Assembly: GCA_964036045.1 (NCBI GenBank)
Contig: OZ038378.1
Location: 22,864,441 to 22,928,440 of the forward strand
Length of the DNA: 64,000 bases
Direction: 5' to 3'
Source of the DNA: Eutreptiella sp. 'Long Island Sound 2002'
Taxonomy: Eukaryota; Euglenozoa; Euglenophyceae; Eutreptiales; Eutreptiaceae
Every line of letters starts with the position of its first letter. Within the stretch, counting starts at the first letter, position 1. A model generated the notes under the pieces. The model saw only the letters and a list, made by a program, of their open reading frames with translations. It had not been told where the DNA came from and searched no databases. This document shows positions 48,901 through 60,900 of the stretch, in pieces. The translations under genes were made by a program, and so were the position numbers.

Positions 48901-51900
48901 CGTGTGGCTGTGCAAGGGGCGCAGCGTGCGGCCGCGCATGGGCGCGGCATGGGGCTGCGCATGCGCACAGCGTGGGAATAAGCCGTGGAGAAGCGCGGGG
49001 CTGCGCAAGAGCGCTGCGTGGGGCTGCGCCGGGGCACAGTGTGGGGCCGCGCTGGGGCGTAGCGTGTGACTACGCACGGCAAGGGGGGCAGAGTGGGAGG
49101 TGTCAGCCGGAGCGCAGGATGGGGCTGCGCATGAGCGCTGCGTGGGGCTGCGCAGGGGCGCAGCATGGGGGTGCGCATGGGCGCAGCATGGGGCCGCGCA
49201 CGGGCGCACAATGGTGATGCGCACGGGCGCACAACGGTGCTGTGCAGGAGCGCTGCGTGGGGCCGCGCCTGCGGTGTGCCAAGGGGCGTGCATGGGGGGG
49301 GGGGGGGCTCACGACCGGCTTTTGGCGTCCCCCCCGCCGAGGCCCTCACCAGGAGGATATTGGTGCCTGGGCTGCAAGCGCGATGCGTGGCCTCCCCACA
49401 GGCTGTTGGCCTCGCGCTGTAAGGGGGGAGGGGGGCGGCTGGCATGGGGCTGCGCAGGGGCGCAGCATGGGGCCCCGCTTGAGCGCAGCATGGGGCTGTG
49501 CATGAGCGCTGCGTGGGGCTGCGCATGAGCGATGCTTGGGGCTGCGCAGGGGCGCAGCATGGGGACACGCAGGGGTGCGGCATGGGGCTGCGCGTGAGCG
49601 CCGCTTGGGGCTGCGCAGGGGCGCAGCATGGGGACACGCAGGGGCGCAGCATGGGGCTGCGCATGAGCGCTGCTTGGGGCTGCGCATGAGCGCTGCGTGG
49701 GGCTGCGCACGGGCGCGCTGTGGTGCTGCGCAGGAGCGCTGCGTGGGGCTGCGCATGGGGTGCGCCAAGGGTAAAGGTAAAGGTAAAGTGCTCGGGCGAT
49801 CTCCGAACTCCAGCGTATCCGTGATCCCTACCTGTCCCAAGGCACAGCACGCTACATCATACTACACTCATCAAAACAACTGCAACTCCGGTACAGTGAA
49901 TTCGCGGGAAACGTAAAGAGCCACTGTATCATACAGGGCATAGAAGTCCCAGTGCGGAGCGTGCCCTCGCTCACACGGGCACACGACACAGGCGTTCCTG
50001 TACTTCGGTCCTGCTTCTGCCGCCTGGCACCGCAGGACATCACAGTACAGCACTTGCAACGTGTACTAGCCGCCCCGCCGCAGTGCCCGAGGTGGCACGC
50101 GCACAGATAGATCCGTTACCCAGGGCAGCGTGGCACCAGGCACTACATGCAGGAGCAGGAGGAGAGACAAAAGGTTGACAGAGATGTGGCGGGCAGTGTT
50201 CCATTGAGCATAGGCCAGCTCATCGCTGGAGGTGTCACGTGGCGTGATGCACATCCTGCTTGGCTCGCCGAATGCCCAAGATGGACACCGTAACGCCGGG
50301 ACTGCTGTGATGGGTGGTCAGTGGCGTGTAGCACATCCTGCTTGGCTCGCCGAATGCCCTGGAAGGACACCGTAACGCCGGGACTGCTGTGATGGGTGGT
50401 CAGTGGCGTGTAGCACGTCCAGCTTGGCTCGCCGAATGCCCAAGATGGACACCGTAACGCCGGGACTGCTGTGATGGGTGGTCAGTGGCGTGTAGCACGT
50501 CCAGCTTGGCTCGCCGAATGCCCAAGATGGACACCGTAACGCCGGGACTGCTGTGATGGGTGGTCAGTGGCGTGTAGCACGTCAAGCTTGGCTCGCCGAA
50601 TGCCCAAGATGGACACCGTAACGCCGGGACTGCTGTGATGGGTGGTCAGTGGCGTGTAGCACGTCCAGCTTGGCTCGCCGAATGCCCAAGATGGACACCG
50701 TAACGCCGGGACTGCTGTGATGGGTGGTCAGTGGCGTGTAGCACGTCCAGCTTGGCTCGCCGAATGCCCAAGATGGACACCGTAACGCCGGGACTGCTGT
50801 GATGGGTGGTCAGTGGCGTGTAGCACGTCCAGCTTGGCTCGCCGAATGCCCAAGATGGACACCGTAACGCCGGGACTGCTGTGATGGGTGGTCAGTGGCG
50901 TGTAGCACGTCCAGCTTGGCTCGCCGAATGCCCAAGATGGACACCGTAACGCCGGGACTGCTGTGATGGGTGGTCAGTGGCGTGTAGCACGTCCAGCTTG
51001 GCTCGCCGAATGCCCAAGATGGACACCGTAACGCCGGGACTGCTGTGATGGGTGGTCAGTGGCGTGTAGCACGTCCAGCTTGGCTCGCCGAATGCCCAAG
51101 ATGGACACCGTAACGCCGGGACTGCTGTGATGGGTGGTCAGTGGCGTGTAGCACGTCCAGCTTGGCTCGCCGAATGCCCAAGATGGACACCGTAACGCCG
51201 GGACTGCTGTGATGGGTGGTCAGTGGCGTGTAGCACGTCCAGCTTGGCTCGCCGAATGTCCAAGATGGACACCGTAACGCCGGGACTGCGGTGTTTGGTG
51301 ACCCGTGTGTTGAAGCTAGTCCAGCTTGGCTCGCCGAATGCCCGAAGAGGGCACCGTAACGCCGGGACCGCTGTGAGAAAACACACAGGCAATACACACC
51401 CTGCCCTACCCTCAACAGGCACACCCTCAGGTCCCTAAACCTGCCACTTGCCGTGCTCCCTCCCCTGGTGTTCACCCTCACACTGGCGGTGTTTAGCCCC
51501 GACCGGCTCGCGGAACGCCCTATGAGACGTCCTCTCGCCCTCAGGCCCACCTGCACCCTGGTTTCAGCGGTATCGGTATGTTCCAACGTTTGTACACCCC
51601 TTCCACCTGGGTACGCGTGGCTGTTACGCCCATGTCCCTTGGTTTGACACGCCATTCTCAAAGGCGACAGGGCGCTGCCGAGCAGTGTTGGTCCCGCCGA
51701 CAGGGGTGCGCCAAGGGGCGTGCATGGGGGGGGGGGGCGCCTCACCACAGGCTTTTGGCGTCTCCCCCGCCGAGGCCCTCACCAGGAGGATATTGGTGCC
51801 TAGGCTGCTAGCGCGATGCGTGGCCTCACCTCAGGCTGTTGGCCTCGCGCTGTAAGGGGGGACGGGGGCGGCTGGCAACACCCTGTGCCACTCCCCCTGG

Positions 51901-54900
51901 GGGCTGGCTCAGCTTTCTCTGACCACAGGTCAGGGGAGGCTGTTTTAACTGGGGGCACATGTTAATTCATGGCCCAGGGCGCATGGGGGAGGGTCCCAAC
52001 TCTCGCCCCCGGAGGTTCTTGCTTGTTTTCTGGGGGGGGGGGGGTTCGCGGATTTTCATTATTTAGGGAGGTGAGCTGTCTCCCATGGCAAAACCCAGCG
52101 GCCTCCTCTCGCTGGGGAACCTCCGCCGTATGGGGGCCTATGGGGACCTGTGGGGGGCTATGGGGACCTATGGGGGCCTATGGGGACCTATGGGGGCCTG
52201 TGGGGGCCTATGGGGACCTACCCGAGCCGTGGGCACCTATGGGGACCTATGGGGACCTGTGGGGGCCTATGGGGACTTGTGGGGGACTATGGAGACCTAT
52301 GGGGGACCATGGGGGCCTGTGGGGACCTATGGGGGCCTATGGGGACCTGTGGGGGCCTATGGGGACCTATGGGGACCTATGGGGACCTATGGGGACTTGT
52401 GAGGGCCTATGGGGACGTATGGGGACCTATCGGGGCCTATGGGGGCCTATGGGGACCTATGGGGACCTGTGGGGGGCTATGGGGGCCTATGGGGTTGTAT
52501 GGGGACCTATCGGGGCCTATGGGGGCCTATGGGGACCTATGGGGTCTTTGGGGGGCTATGGTGACCTATGGGGGCCTATGGGGACCTGTGGGGGCCTATG
52601 GGGTCTTGTGGGGGCCTATGGGGACCTATGGGGACCTGTGGGGGGCTATGGGGACCTATGGGGGCCTATGGGGACCTGTGGGGGCCTATGGGGTCTTGTG
52701 GGGGCCTATGGGGACCTATGGGGACCTATGGGGACCTATGGGGGCCTACGGGGGCCTATGGGGACCTATGGGGACCTATGGGGGCCTATGGGCACCTATG
52801 GGGGCCCTATTGGGGCCTATGGGGGCCTATGGGGGCCTTTGGGGACCTATGGGGACCTATGGGGACCTGTGGGGGCCTATGGGGACCTATGGGGACCTAT
52901 GGGGACCTATGGGGTCTTGTGGGGGCCTATGGGGACCTATGGGGACCTATGGTGGCCTACGGAGACCTATGGGGACTTGTGGGGGCCTATGGGGACTTGT
53001 GGGGGACTATGGAGACCTATGGGGGACCATGGGGGCCTGTGGGGATCTATGGGGGCCTTTGGGGACCTGTGGGGGCCTATGGGGGCCTATGGGGACCTAT
53101 GGGGACCTATCCGAGCCGTGGGCACCTATGGGGACCTATGGGGACCTATGGGGACCTATGGGGACTTGTGAGGGCCTATGGGGACGTATGGGGACCTATC
53201 GGGGCCTATGGGGGCCTATGGGGACCTATGGGGACCTGTGGGGGCCTATGGGGACCTATGGGGGCCTTTGGGGTTGTATGGGGACCTATCGGGGCCTATG
53301 GGGGCCTATGGGGACCTATGGGGTCTTGGGGGGCTATTGTGACCTATGGGGGCCTATGGGGACCTGTGGGGGCCTATGGGGGCCTATGGGGACCTATGGG
53401 GACCTATGGGGGCCTACGGGGACCTATGGGGACCTATGGGGACCTGTGGGGGCCTATGAGGACCTATGGGGGCCCTATTGGGACCTATGGGGGCCTGTGG
53501 GGGCCGTTGGGGACCTATGGGGACCTATGGGGACACAGGCCCCCATAGGTCCCCATAGGTCCCCATAGGCCGCCACAGGTCCCCATAGGTCCCCATAGGT
53601 CCCCGTAGGCCCCCATAGGTCCCCATAGGCCCCCACAAGACCCCATAGGCCCCCATAGGTACCCATAGGCCCCCACATGATGGGGACCCATGGGGACCTG
53701 TGGGGGCCTACGGGGACCTATGGGGACCTATGGGGACGTGTGGGGGCCTATGGGGACCTATGGGGACCTATGGGGACCTATGGGGACCTGTGGGGGCCTA
53801 TGGGGACCTATGGCGACCTATGGGGGCCTGTGGGGGCCTATGGCGACCTATGGGGACCTATGGGAACCTGTGGGGACCTATGGGGGCCTATGGGGACGTA
53901 TGGGAGCCGTGGGCACCTATGGGGGCCTATGGGGACCTATGGGGACCTATGGGGGCCTATGGGGAGCTATGGGGAGCTATGGGGGCCTATGGGGGCCTAT
54001 GGGGACCCATGGGGACCTATGGGGACCTATGGGGGCCTTTGGGGGCCTATGGGGGCCTATGGGGGCCTATGGGGACCTATGGGGACCTATCGGGGCCCAT
54101 GGGGGCCTGTGGGGACCTATGGGGGCCTATGGGGGCCTATGGGGACCTGTGGGGGGCTATGGGGACCTATGGGGGCCTATGGGGACCTATGGGGGCCTGT
54201 GGGGGCCTATGGGGACCTATCCGAGCCTTGGGCACCTATGGGGACCTATGGGAACCTGTGGGGGCTTATGGGGACTTGTGGGGGACTATGGAGACCTATG
54301 GGGGCCCATGGGGGCCTGTGGGGACCTATGGGGGCCTATGGGGACCTATGGGGACCTATCCGAGCCATGGGCACCTATGGCGCCCTATGGGGACCTATGG
54401 GGACTGGTGGTGGCCTATGGGGACGTATGGGGACCTATCGGGGCCTATGGGGGCCTCTGGGGACCTATGGGGACGTGTGGGGGGCTATGCGGACCTATGG
54501 GGGCCTATGGGGTTGTATGGGGACCTATCGGGGCCTATGGGGACCTATGGGGACCTGTGGGGGGCTATGGGGACCTTTGGGGACCTATGGGGACCTATGG
54601 GGACCTATGGGGACCTATGGGGACCTATGGGGGCCTACGGGGGCCTATGGCGACCTATGGGGACCTATGGGGGCCTATGGGGACCTATGGGGGCCCTATT
54701 GGGACCTATGGGGGCCTGTGGGGGCCTTTGGGGACCTATGGGGACCTATGGGGACCTATGGGGACCTGTGGGGGCCTATGGGGACCTATGGGGACCTATG
54801 GGGACCTATGGGGGCCTATGGGGTCTTGTGGGGGCCTATGGGGACCTATGGGGGCCTACGGAGACCTATGGGGACCTATGGGGACCTATGGGGGCCCTAT

Positions 54901-57900
54901 TGGGACCTATGGGGGCCTGTGGGGGCCTTTGGGGACCTATGGGGACCTATGGGGACCTGTGGGGGCCTACGGGGACCTATGGGGACCTGTGGGGGCCTAT
55001 GGGGACCTATGGGGGCCCTATTGGGACCTATGGGGGCCTGTGGGGGCCTTTGGGGACCTATGGGGACCTATGGGGACCTGTGGGGGCCTATGGGGACCTA
55101 TGGGGGCCCTATTGGGACCTATGGGGGCCTGTGGGGGCCTTAGGGGACCTATGGGGACCTATGGGGACCCGTGGGGGGCTATGGGGACCTATGGGGGCCT
55201 ATGGGGACCTGTGGGAGCCTATGGGGTCTTGTGGGGGCCTATGGGGACCTATGGGGACCTATGGGGACCTATGGGGGCCTACGGGGGCCTATGGGGACCT
55301 ACGGGGACCTATGGGGGCCTATGGGGACCTATGGGGGCCCTATTGGGGCCTATGGGGGCCTGTGGGGGCCTTTGGGGACCTATGGGGACCTGTGGGGGCC
55401 TATGGGGACCTATGGGGACCTATGGGGGCCTATGGGGTCTTGTGGGGGCCTATGGGGACCTATGGGGACCTTTGGGAGCCTACGGAGACCTATGGGGACC
55501 TATGGGGACCTGTGGGGGCTTATGGGGACCTATGTGGGCCCTATTGGGACCTATGGGGGCCTGTGAGGGCCTTTGGGGACCTATGGGGGCCTATGGGGAC
55601 CTATGGGGACCTATGGGGACCTGTGGGGGCCTATGGGGACCTATGGGGGCCCTATTGGGACCTATGGGGGCCTGTGGGGACCTATGGGGACCTATGGGGA
55701 CCTGTGGGGACCTATGGGGACCTATGGGGACCTATGGGGACCTACGGGGGCCTATGGGGACCTATCGGGGCCTGTGGGGGCCTATGGGGACCTATGGGGA
55801 CCCGTGGGGACCCCTGGGGGCGTATGGGGACTTATGGGGGCCTATGGGGACCTATGGGGGCCTACGGGCACCTATGGGGACCTATGGGGGCCTATGGGGA
55901 CCTATGGGGGCCTGTGGGGACCTATGGGGGCCTATGGGGACCTGTGGGGACCTATGGGGGCCTATGGGGACCTATGGGGGCTTGTGGGGCCCTATGGGGA
56001 CCTATCCGAGCCATGGGCACCTATGGCGCCCTATGGGGACCTATGGGGACTGGTGGTGGCCTATGGGGACGTATGGGGACCTATCGGGGCCTATGGGGGC
56101 CTCTGGGGACCTATGGGGACGTGTGGGGGGCTATGCGGACCTATGGGGGCCTATGGGGTTGTATGGGGACCTATCGGGGCCTATGGGGACCTATGGGGAC
56201 CTGTGGGGGGCTATGGGGACCTTTGGGGACCTATGGGGACCTATGGGGACCTATGGGGACCTATGGGGGCCTACGGGGGCCTATGGCGACCTATGGGGAC
56301 CTATGGGGGCCTATGGGGACCTATGGGGGCCCTATTGGGACCTATGGGGGCCTGTGGGGGCCTTTGGGGACCTATGGGGACCTATGGGGACCTATGGGGA
56401 CCTGTGGGGGCCTATGGGGACCTTTGGGGACCTATGGGGACCTATGGGGGCCTATGGGGTCTTGTGGGGGCCTATGGGGACCTATGGGGGCCTACGGAGA
56501 CCTATGGGGACCCATGGGGGCCCTATTGGGACCTATGGGCGCCTGTGGGGGCCTTTGGGGACCTATGGGGACCTATGGGGACCTGTGGGGGCCTACGGGG
56601 ACCTATGGGGACCTATGGGGGCCCTATTGGGACCTATGGGGGCCTGTGGGGGCCTTTGGGGACCTATGGGGACCTATGGGGGCCTGTGGGGGCCTATGGC
56701 GACCTATGGGGACCTATGGGAACCTGTGGGGACCTATGGGGGCCTATGGGGACGTATGGGAGCCGTGGGCACCTATGGGGGCCTATGGGGACCTATGGGG
56801 ACCTATGGGGGCCTATGGGGAGCTATGGGGAGCTATGGGGGCCTATGGGGGCCTATGGGGACCCATGGGGACCTATGGGGACCTATGGGGGCCTTTGGGG
56901 GCCTATGGGGGCCTATGGGGGCCTATGGGGACCTATGGGGACCTATCGGGGCCCATGGGGGCCTGTGGGGACCTATGGGGGCCTATGGGGGCCTATGGGG
57001 ACCTGTGGGGGGCTATGGGGACCTATGGGGGCCTATGGGGACCTATGGGGGCCTGTGGGGGCCTATGGGGACCTATCTGAGCCTTGGGCACCTATGGGGA
57101 CCTATGGGAACCTGTGGGGGCTTATGGGGACTTGTGGGGGACTATGGAGACCTATGGGGGCCCATGGGGGCCTGTGGGGACCTATGGGGGCCTATGGGGA
57201 CCTATGGGGACCTATCCGAGCCATGGGCACCTATGGCGCCCTATGGGGACCTATGGGGACTGGTGGTGGCCTATGGGGACGTATGGGGACCTATCGGGGC
57301 CTATGGGGGCCTCTGGGGACCTATGGGGACGTGTGGGGGGCTATGCGGACCTATGGGGGCCTATGGGGTTGTATGGGGACCTATCGGGGCCTATGGGGAC
57401 CTATGGGGACCTGTGGGGGGCTATGGGGACCTTTGGGGACCTATGGGGACCTATGGGGACCTATGGGGACCTATGGGGACCTATGGGGGCCTACGGGGGC
57501 CTATGGCGACCTATGGGGACCTATGGGGGCCTATGGGGACCTATGGGGGCCCTATTGGGACCTATGGGGGCCTGTGGGGGCCTTTGGGGACCTATGGGGA
57601 CCTATGGGGACCTATGGGGACCTGTGGGGGCCTATGGGGACCTATGGGGACCTATGGGGACCTATGGGGGCCTATGGGGTCTTGTGGGGGCCTATGGGGA
57701 CCTATGGGGGCCTACGGAGACCTATGGGGACCTATGGGGACCTATGGGGGCCCTATTGGGACCTATGGGGGCCTGTGGGGGCCTTTGGGGACCTATGGGG
57801 ACCTATGGGGACCTGTGGGGGCCTACGGGGACCTATGGGGACCTGTGGGGGCCTATGGGGACCTATGGGGGCCCTATTGGGACCTATGGGGGCCTGTGGG

Positions 57901-60900
57901 GGCCTTTGGGGACCTATGGGGACCTATGGGGACGTGTGGGGGCCTATGGGGACCTATGGGGGCCCTATTGGGACCTATGGGGGCCTGTGGGGGCCTTTGG
58001 GGACCTATGGGGACCTATGGGGACCCGTGGGGGGCTATGGGGACCTATGGGGGCCTATGGGGACCTGTGGGAGCCTATGGGGTCTTGTGGGGGCCTATGG
58101 GGACCTATGGGGACCTATGGGGACCTATGGGGGCCTACGGGGGCCTATGGGGACCTACGGGGACCTATGGGGGCCTATGGGGACCTATGGGGGCCCTATT
58201 GGGGCCTATGGGGGCCTGTGGGGGCCTTTGGGGACCTATGGGGACCTGTGGGGGCCTATGGGGACCTATGGGGACCTATGGGGGCCTATGGGGTCTTGTG
58301 GGGGCCTATGGGGACCTATGGGGACCTTTGGGAGCCTACGGAGACCTATGGGGACCTATGGGGACCTGTGGGGGCTTATGGGGACCTATGTGGGCCCTAT
58401 TGGGACCTATGGGGGCCTGTGAGGGCCTTTGGGGACCTATGGGGGCCTATGGGGACCTATGGGGACCTATGGGGACCTGTGGGGGCCTATGGGGACCTAT
58501 GGGGGCCCTATTGGGACCTATGGGGGCCTGTGGGGACCTATGGGGACCTATGGGGACCTGTGGGGACCTATGGGGACCTATGGGGACCTATGGGGACCTA
58601 CGGGGGCCTATGGGGACCTATCGGGGCCTGTGGGGGCCTATGGGGACCTATGGGGACCCGTGGGGACCCCTGGGGGCGTATGGGGACTTATGGGGGCCTA
58701 TGGGGACCTATGGGGGCCTACGGGCACCTATGGGGACCTATGGGGGCCTATGGGGACCTATGGGGGCCTGTGGGGACCTATGGGGGCCTATGGGGACCTG
58801 TGGGGACCTATGGGGGCCTATGGGGACCTATGGGGGCTTGTGGGGCCCTATGGGGACCTATCCGAGCCATGGGCACCTATGGCGCCCTATGGGGACCTAT
58901 GGGGACTGGTGGTGGCCTATGGGGACGTATGGGGACCTATCGGGGCCTATGGGGGCCTCTGGGGACCTATGGGGACGTGTGGGGGGCTATGCGGACCTAT
59001 GGGGGCCTATGGGGTTGTATGGGGACCTATCGGGGCCTATGGGGACCTATGGGGACCTGTGGGGGGCTATGGGGACCTTTGGGGACCTATGGGGACCTAT
59101 GGGGACCTATGGGGACCTATGGGGGCCTACGGGGGCCTATGGCGACCTATGGGGACCTATGGGGGCCTATGGGGACCTATGGGGGCCCTATTGGGACCTA
59201 TGGGGGCCTGTGGGGGCCTTTGGGGACCTATGGGGACCTATGGGGACCTATGGGGACCTGTGGGGGCCTATGGGGACCTTTGGGGACCTATGGGGACCTA
59301 TGGGGGCCTATGGGGTCTTGTGGGGGCCTATGGGGACCTATGGGGGCCTACGGAGACCTATGGGGACCCATGGGGGCCCTATTGGGACCTATGGGCGCCT
59401 GTGGGGGCCTTTGGGGACCTATGGGGACCTATGGGGACCTGTGGGGGCCTACGGGGACCTATGGGGACCTATGGGGGCCCTATTGGGACCTATGGGGGCC
59501 TGTGGGGGCCTTTGGGGACCTATGGGGACCTATGGGGACCTGTGGGGGCCTATGGGGACCTATGGGGGCCCTATTGGGACCTATGGGGGCCTGTGGGGGC
59601 CTTTGGGGACCTATGGGGACCCGTGGGGGGCTATGGGGACCTATGGGGGCCTATGGGGACCTGTGGGAGCCTATGGGGTCTTGTGGGGGCCTATGGGGAC
59701 CTATGGGGACCTATGGGGACCTATGGGGGCCTACGGGGGCCTATGGGGACCTACGGGGACCTATGGGGGCCTATGGGGACCTATGGGGGCCCTATTGGGG
59801 CCTATGGGGGCCCGTGGGGGCCTTTGGGGACCTATGGGGACCTGTGGGGGCCTATGGGGACCTATGGGGACCTATGGGGGCCTATGGGGTCTTGTGGGGG
59901 CCTATGGGGACCTATGGGGACCTTTGGGGGCCTACGGAGACCTATGGGGACCTATGGGGACCTGTGGGGGCTTATGGGGACCTATGGGGGCTCTATTGGG
60001 ACCTATGGGGGCCTGTGAGGGCCTTTGGGGACCTATGGGGGCCTATGGGGACCTATGGGGACCTATGGGGACCTGTGGGGGCCTATGGGAACCTATGGGG
60101 GCCCTATTGGGACCTATGGGGGCCTGTGGGGGCCTTTGGGGACCTATGGGGACCTATGGGGACCTGTGGGGACCTATGGGGACCTATGGGGACCTATGGG
60201 GACCTACGGGGGCCTATGGGGACCTATCGGGGCTTGTGGGGGCCTATGGGGACCTATGGGGACCCGTGGGGACCTATGGGGGCGTATGGGGACCTATGGG
60301 GGCCTATGGGGACCTATGGGGGCCTACGGACACCTATGGGGACCTATGGGGGCCTATGGGGACCTATGGGGGCCTGTGGGGACCTATGGGGACCTATCGG
60401 GGCCTATGGGGTGGGGGGCATCAACTTTTTGCACACCCATTTGGACACCAACCCCCCACCCCCCTTCCTCCAAGCATCAGATCTATATCAGACATATCAC
60501 GCATCTTGTTGTATACACTGCAAAAACAACATGCCACATCAGACATCAGACTTTATACACAATCCTGCCATGGCCCTGTTAGGACTCTTTTCTTGGGCCT
60601 GATTTTGTGTCTAGTGCCAATGACTCCATGTGAAACTATGTTATATTGGCCAAGTCCCAACTAATTGCTGGCCACGCAGAGTACTATGTGCTTTGTGGAC
60701 GTGGCGTCCCATCGTTAAGGTCGCTATGGGGTGCCATACGGAACCGGCAGCTGTACATATTGCGCATGTATTGCAAAGGTTGCATTTCTTTCAATTTTTC
60801 ATTTTTTTTTAAATAATTTACACGACTTACCCAAAAAAAATAATTCAATTTTTTTTATATAATTTACACGACTTACCGCAAAAAAAAACTACACGCATTT

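Noticed and set aside
50259-51378. CRISPR array
   Set aside because: The 82-bp units are contiguous and nearly identical, with no variable spacers, and the genome is eukaryotic.
17291-60410. Telomeric or interstitial telomere repeat
   Set aside because: The 10-bp CCTATGGGGR unit has G runs but is unlike TTAGGG, TTTAGGG or other common telomere repeats, changes strand many times and lies inside a gene.
17291-60410. Bird-type genome, because similar CCCCATAG minisatellites occur in avian microchromosomes (from memory)
   Set aside because: The short introns, the LINE type (not CR1-like) and the gene spacing do not fit a bird; similarity of a 10-bp simple unit can be coincidental.
53690-60664. 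A 2324-codon open frame of WGPMGAYGDLWGP-type repeats (and dozens of similar long frames between 17220 and 60664)
   Set aside because: The 10-bp unit gives the same 10-residue cycle in all three frames, so all are open at once. There is no unique start, no codon bias and no non-repetitive domain.
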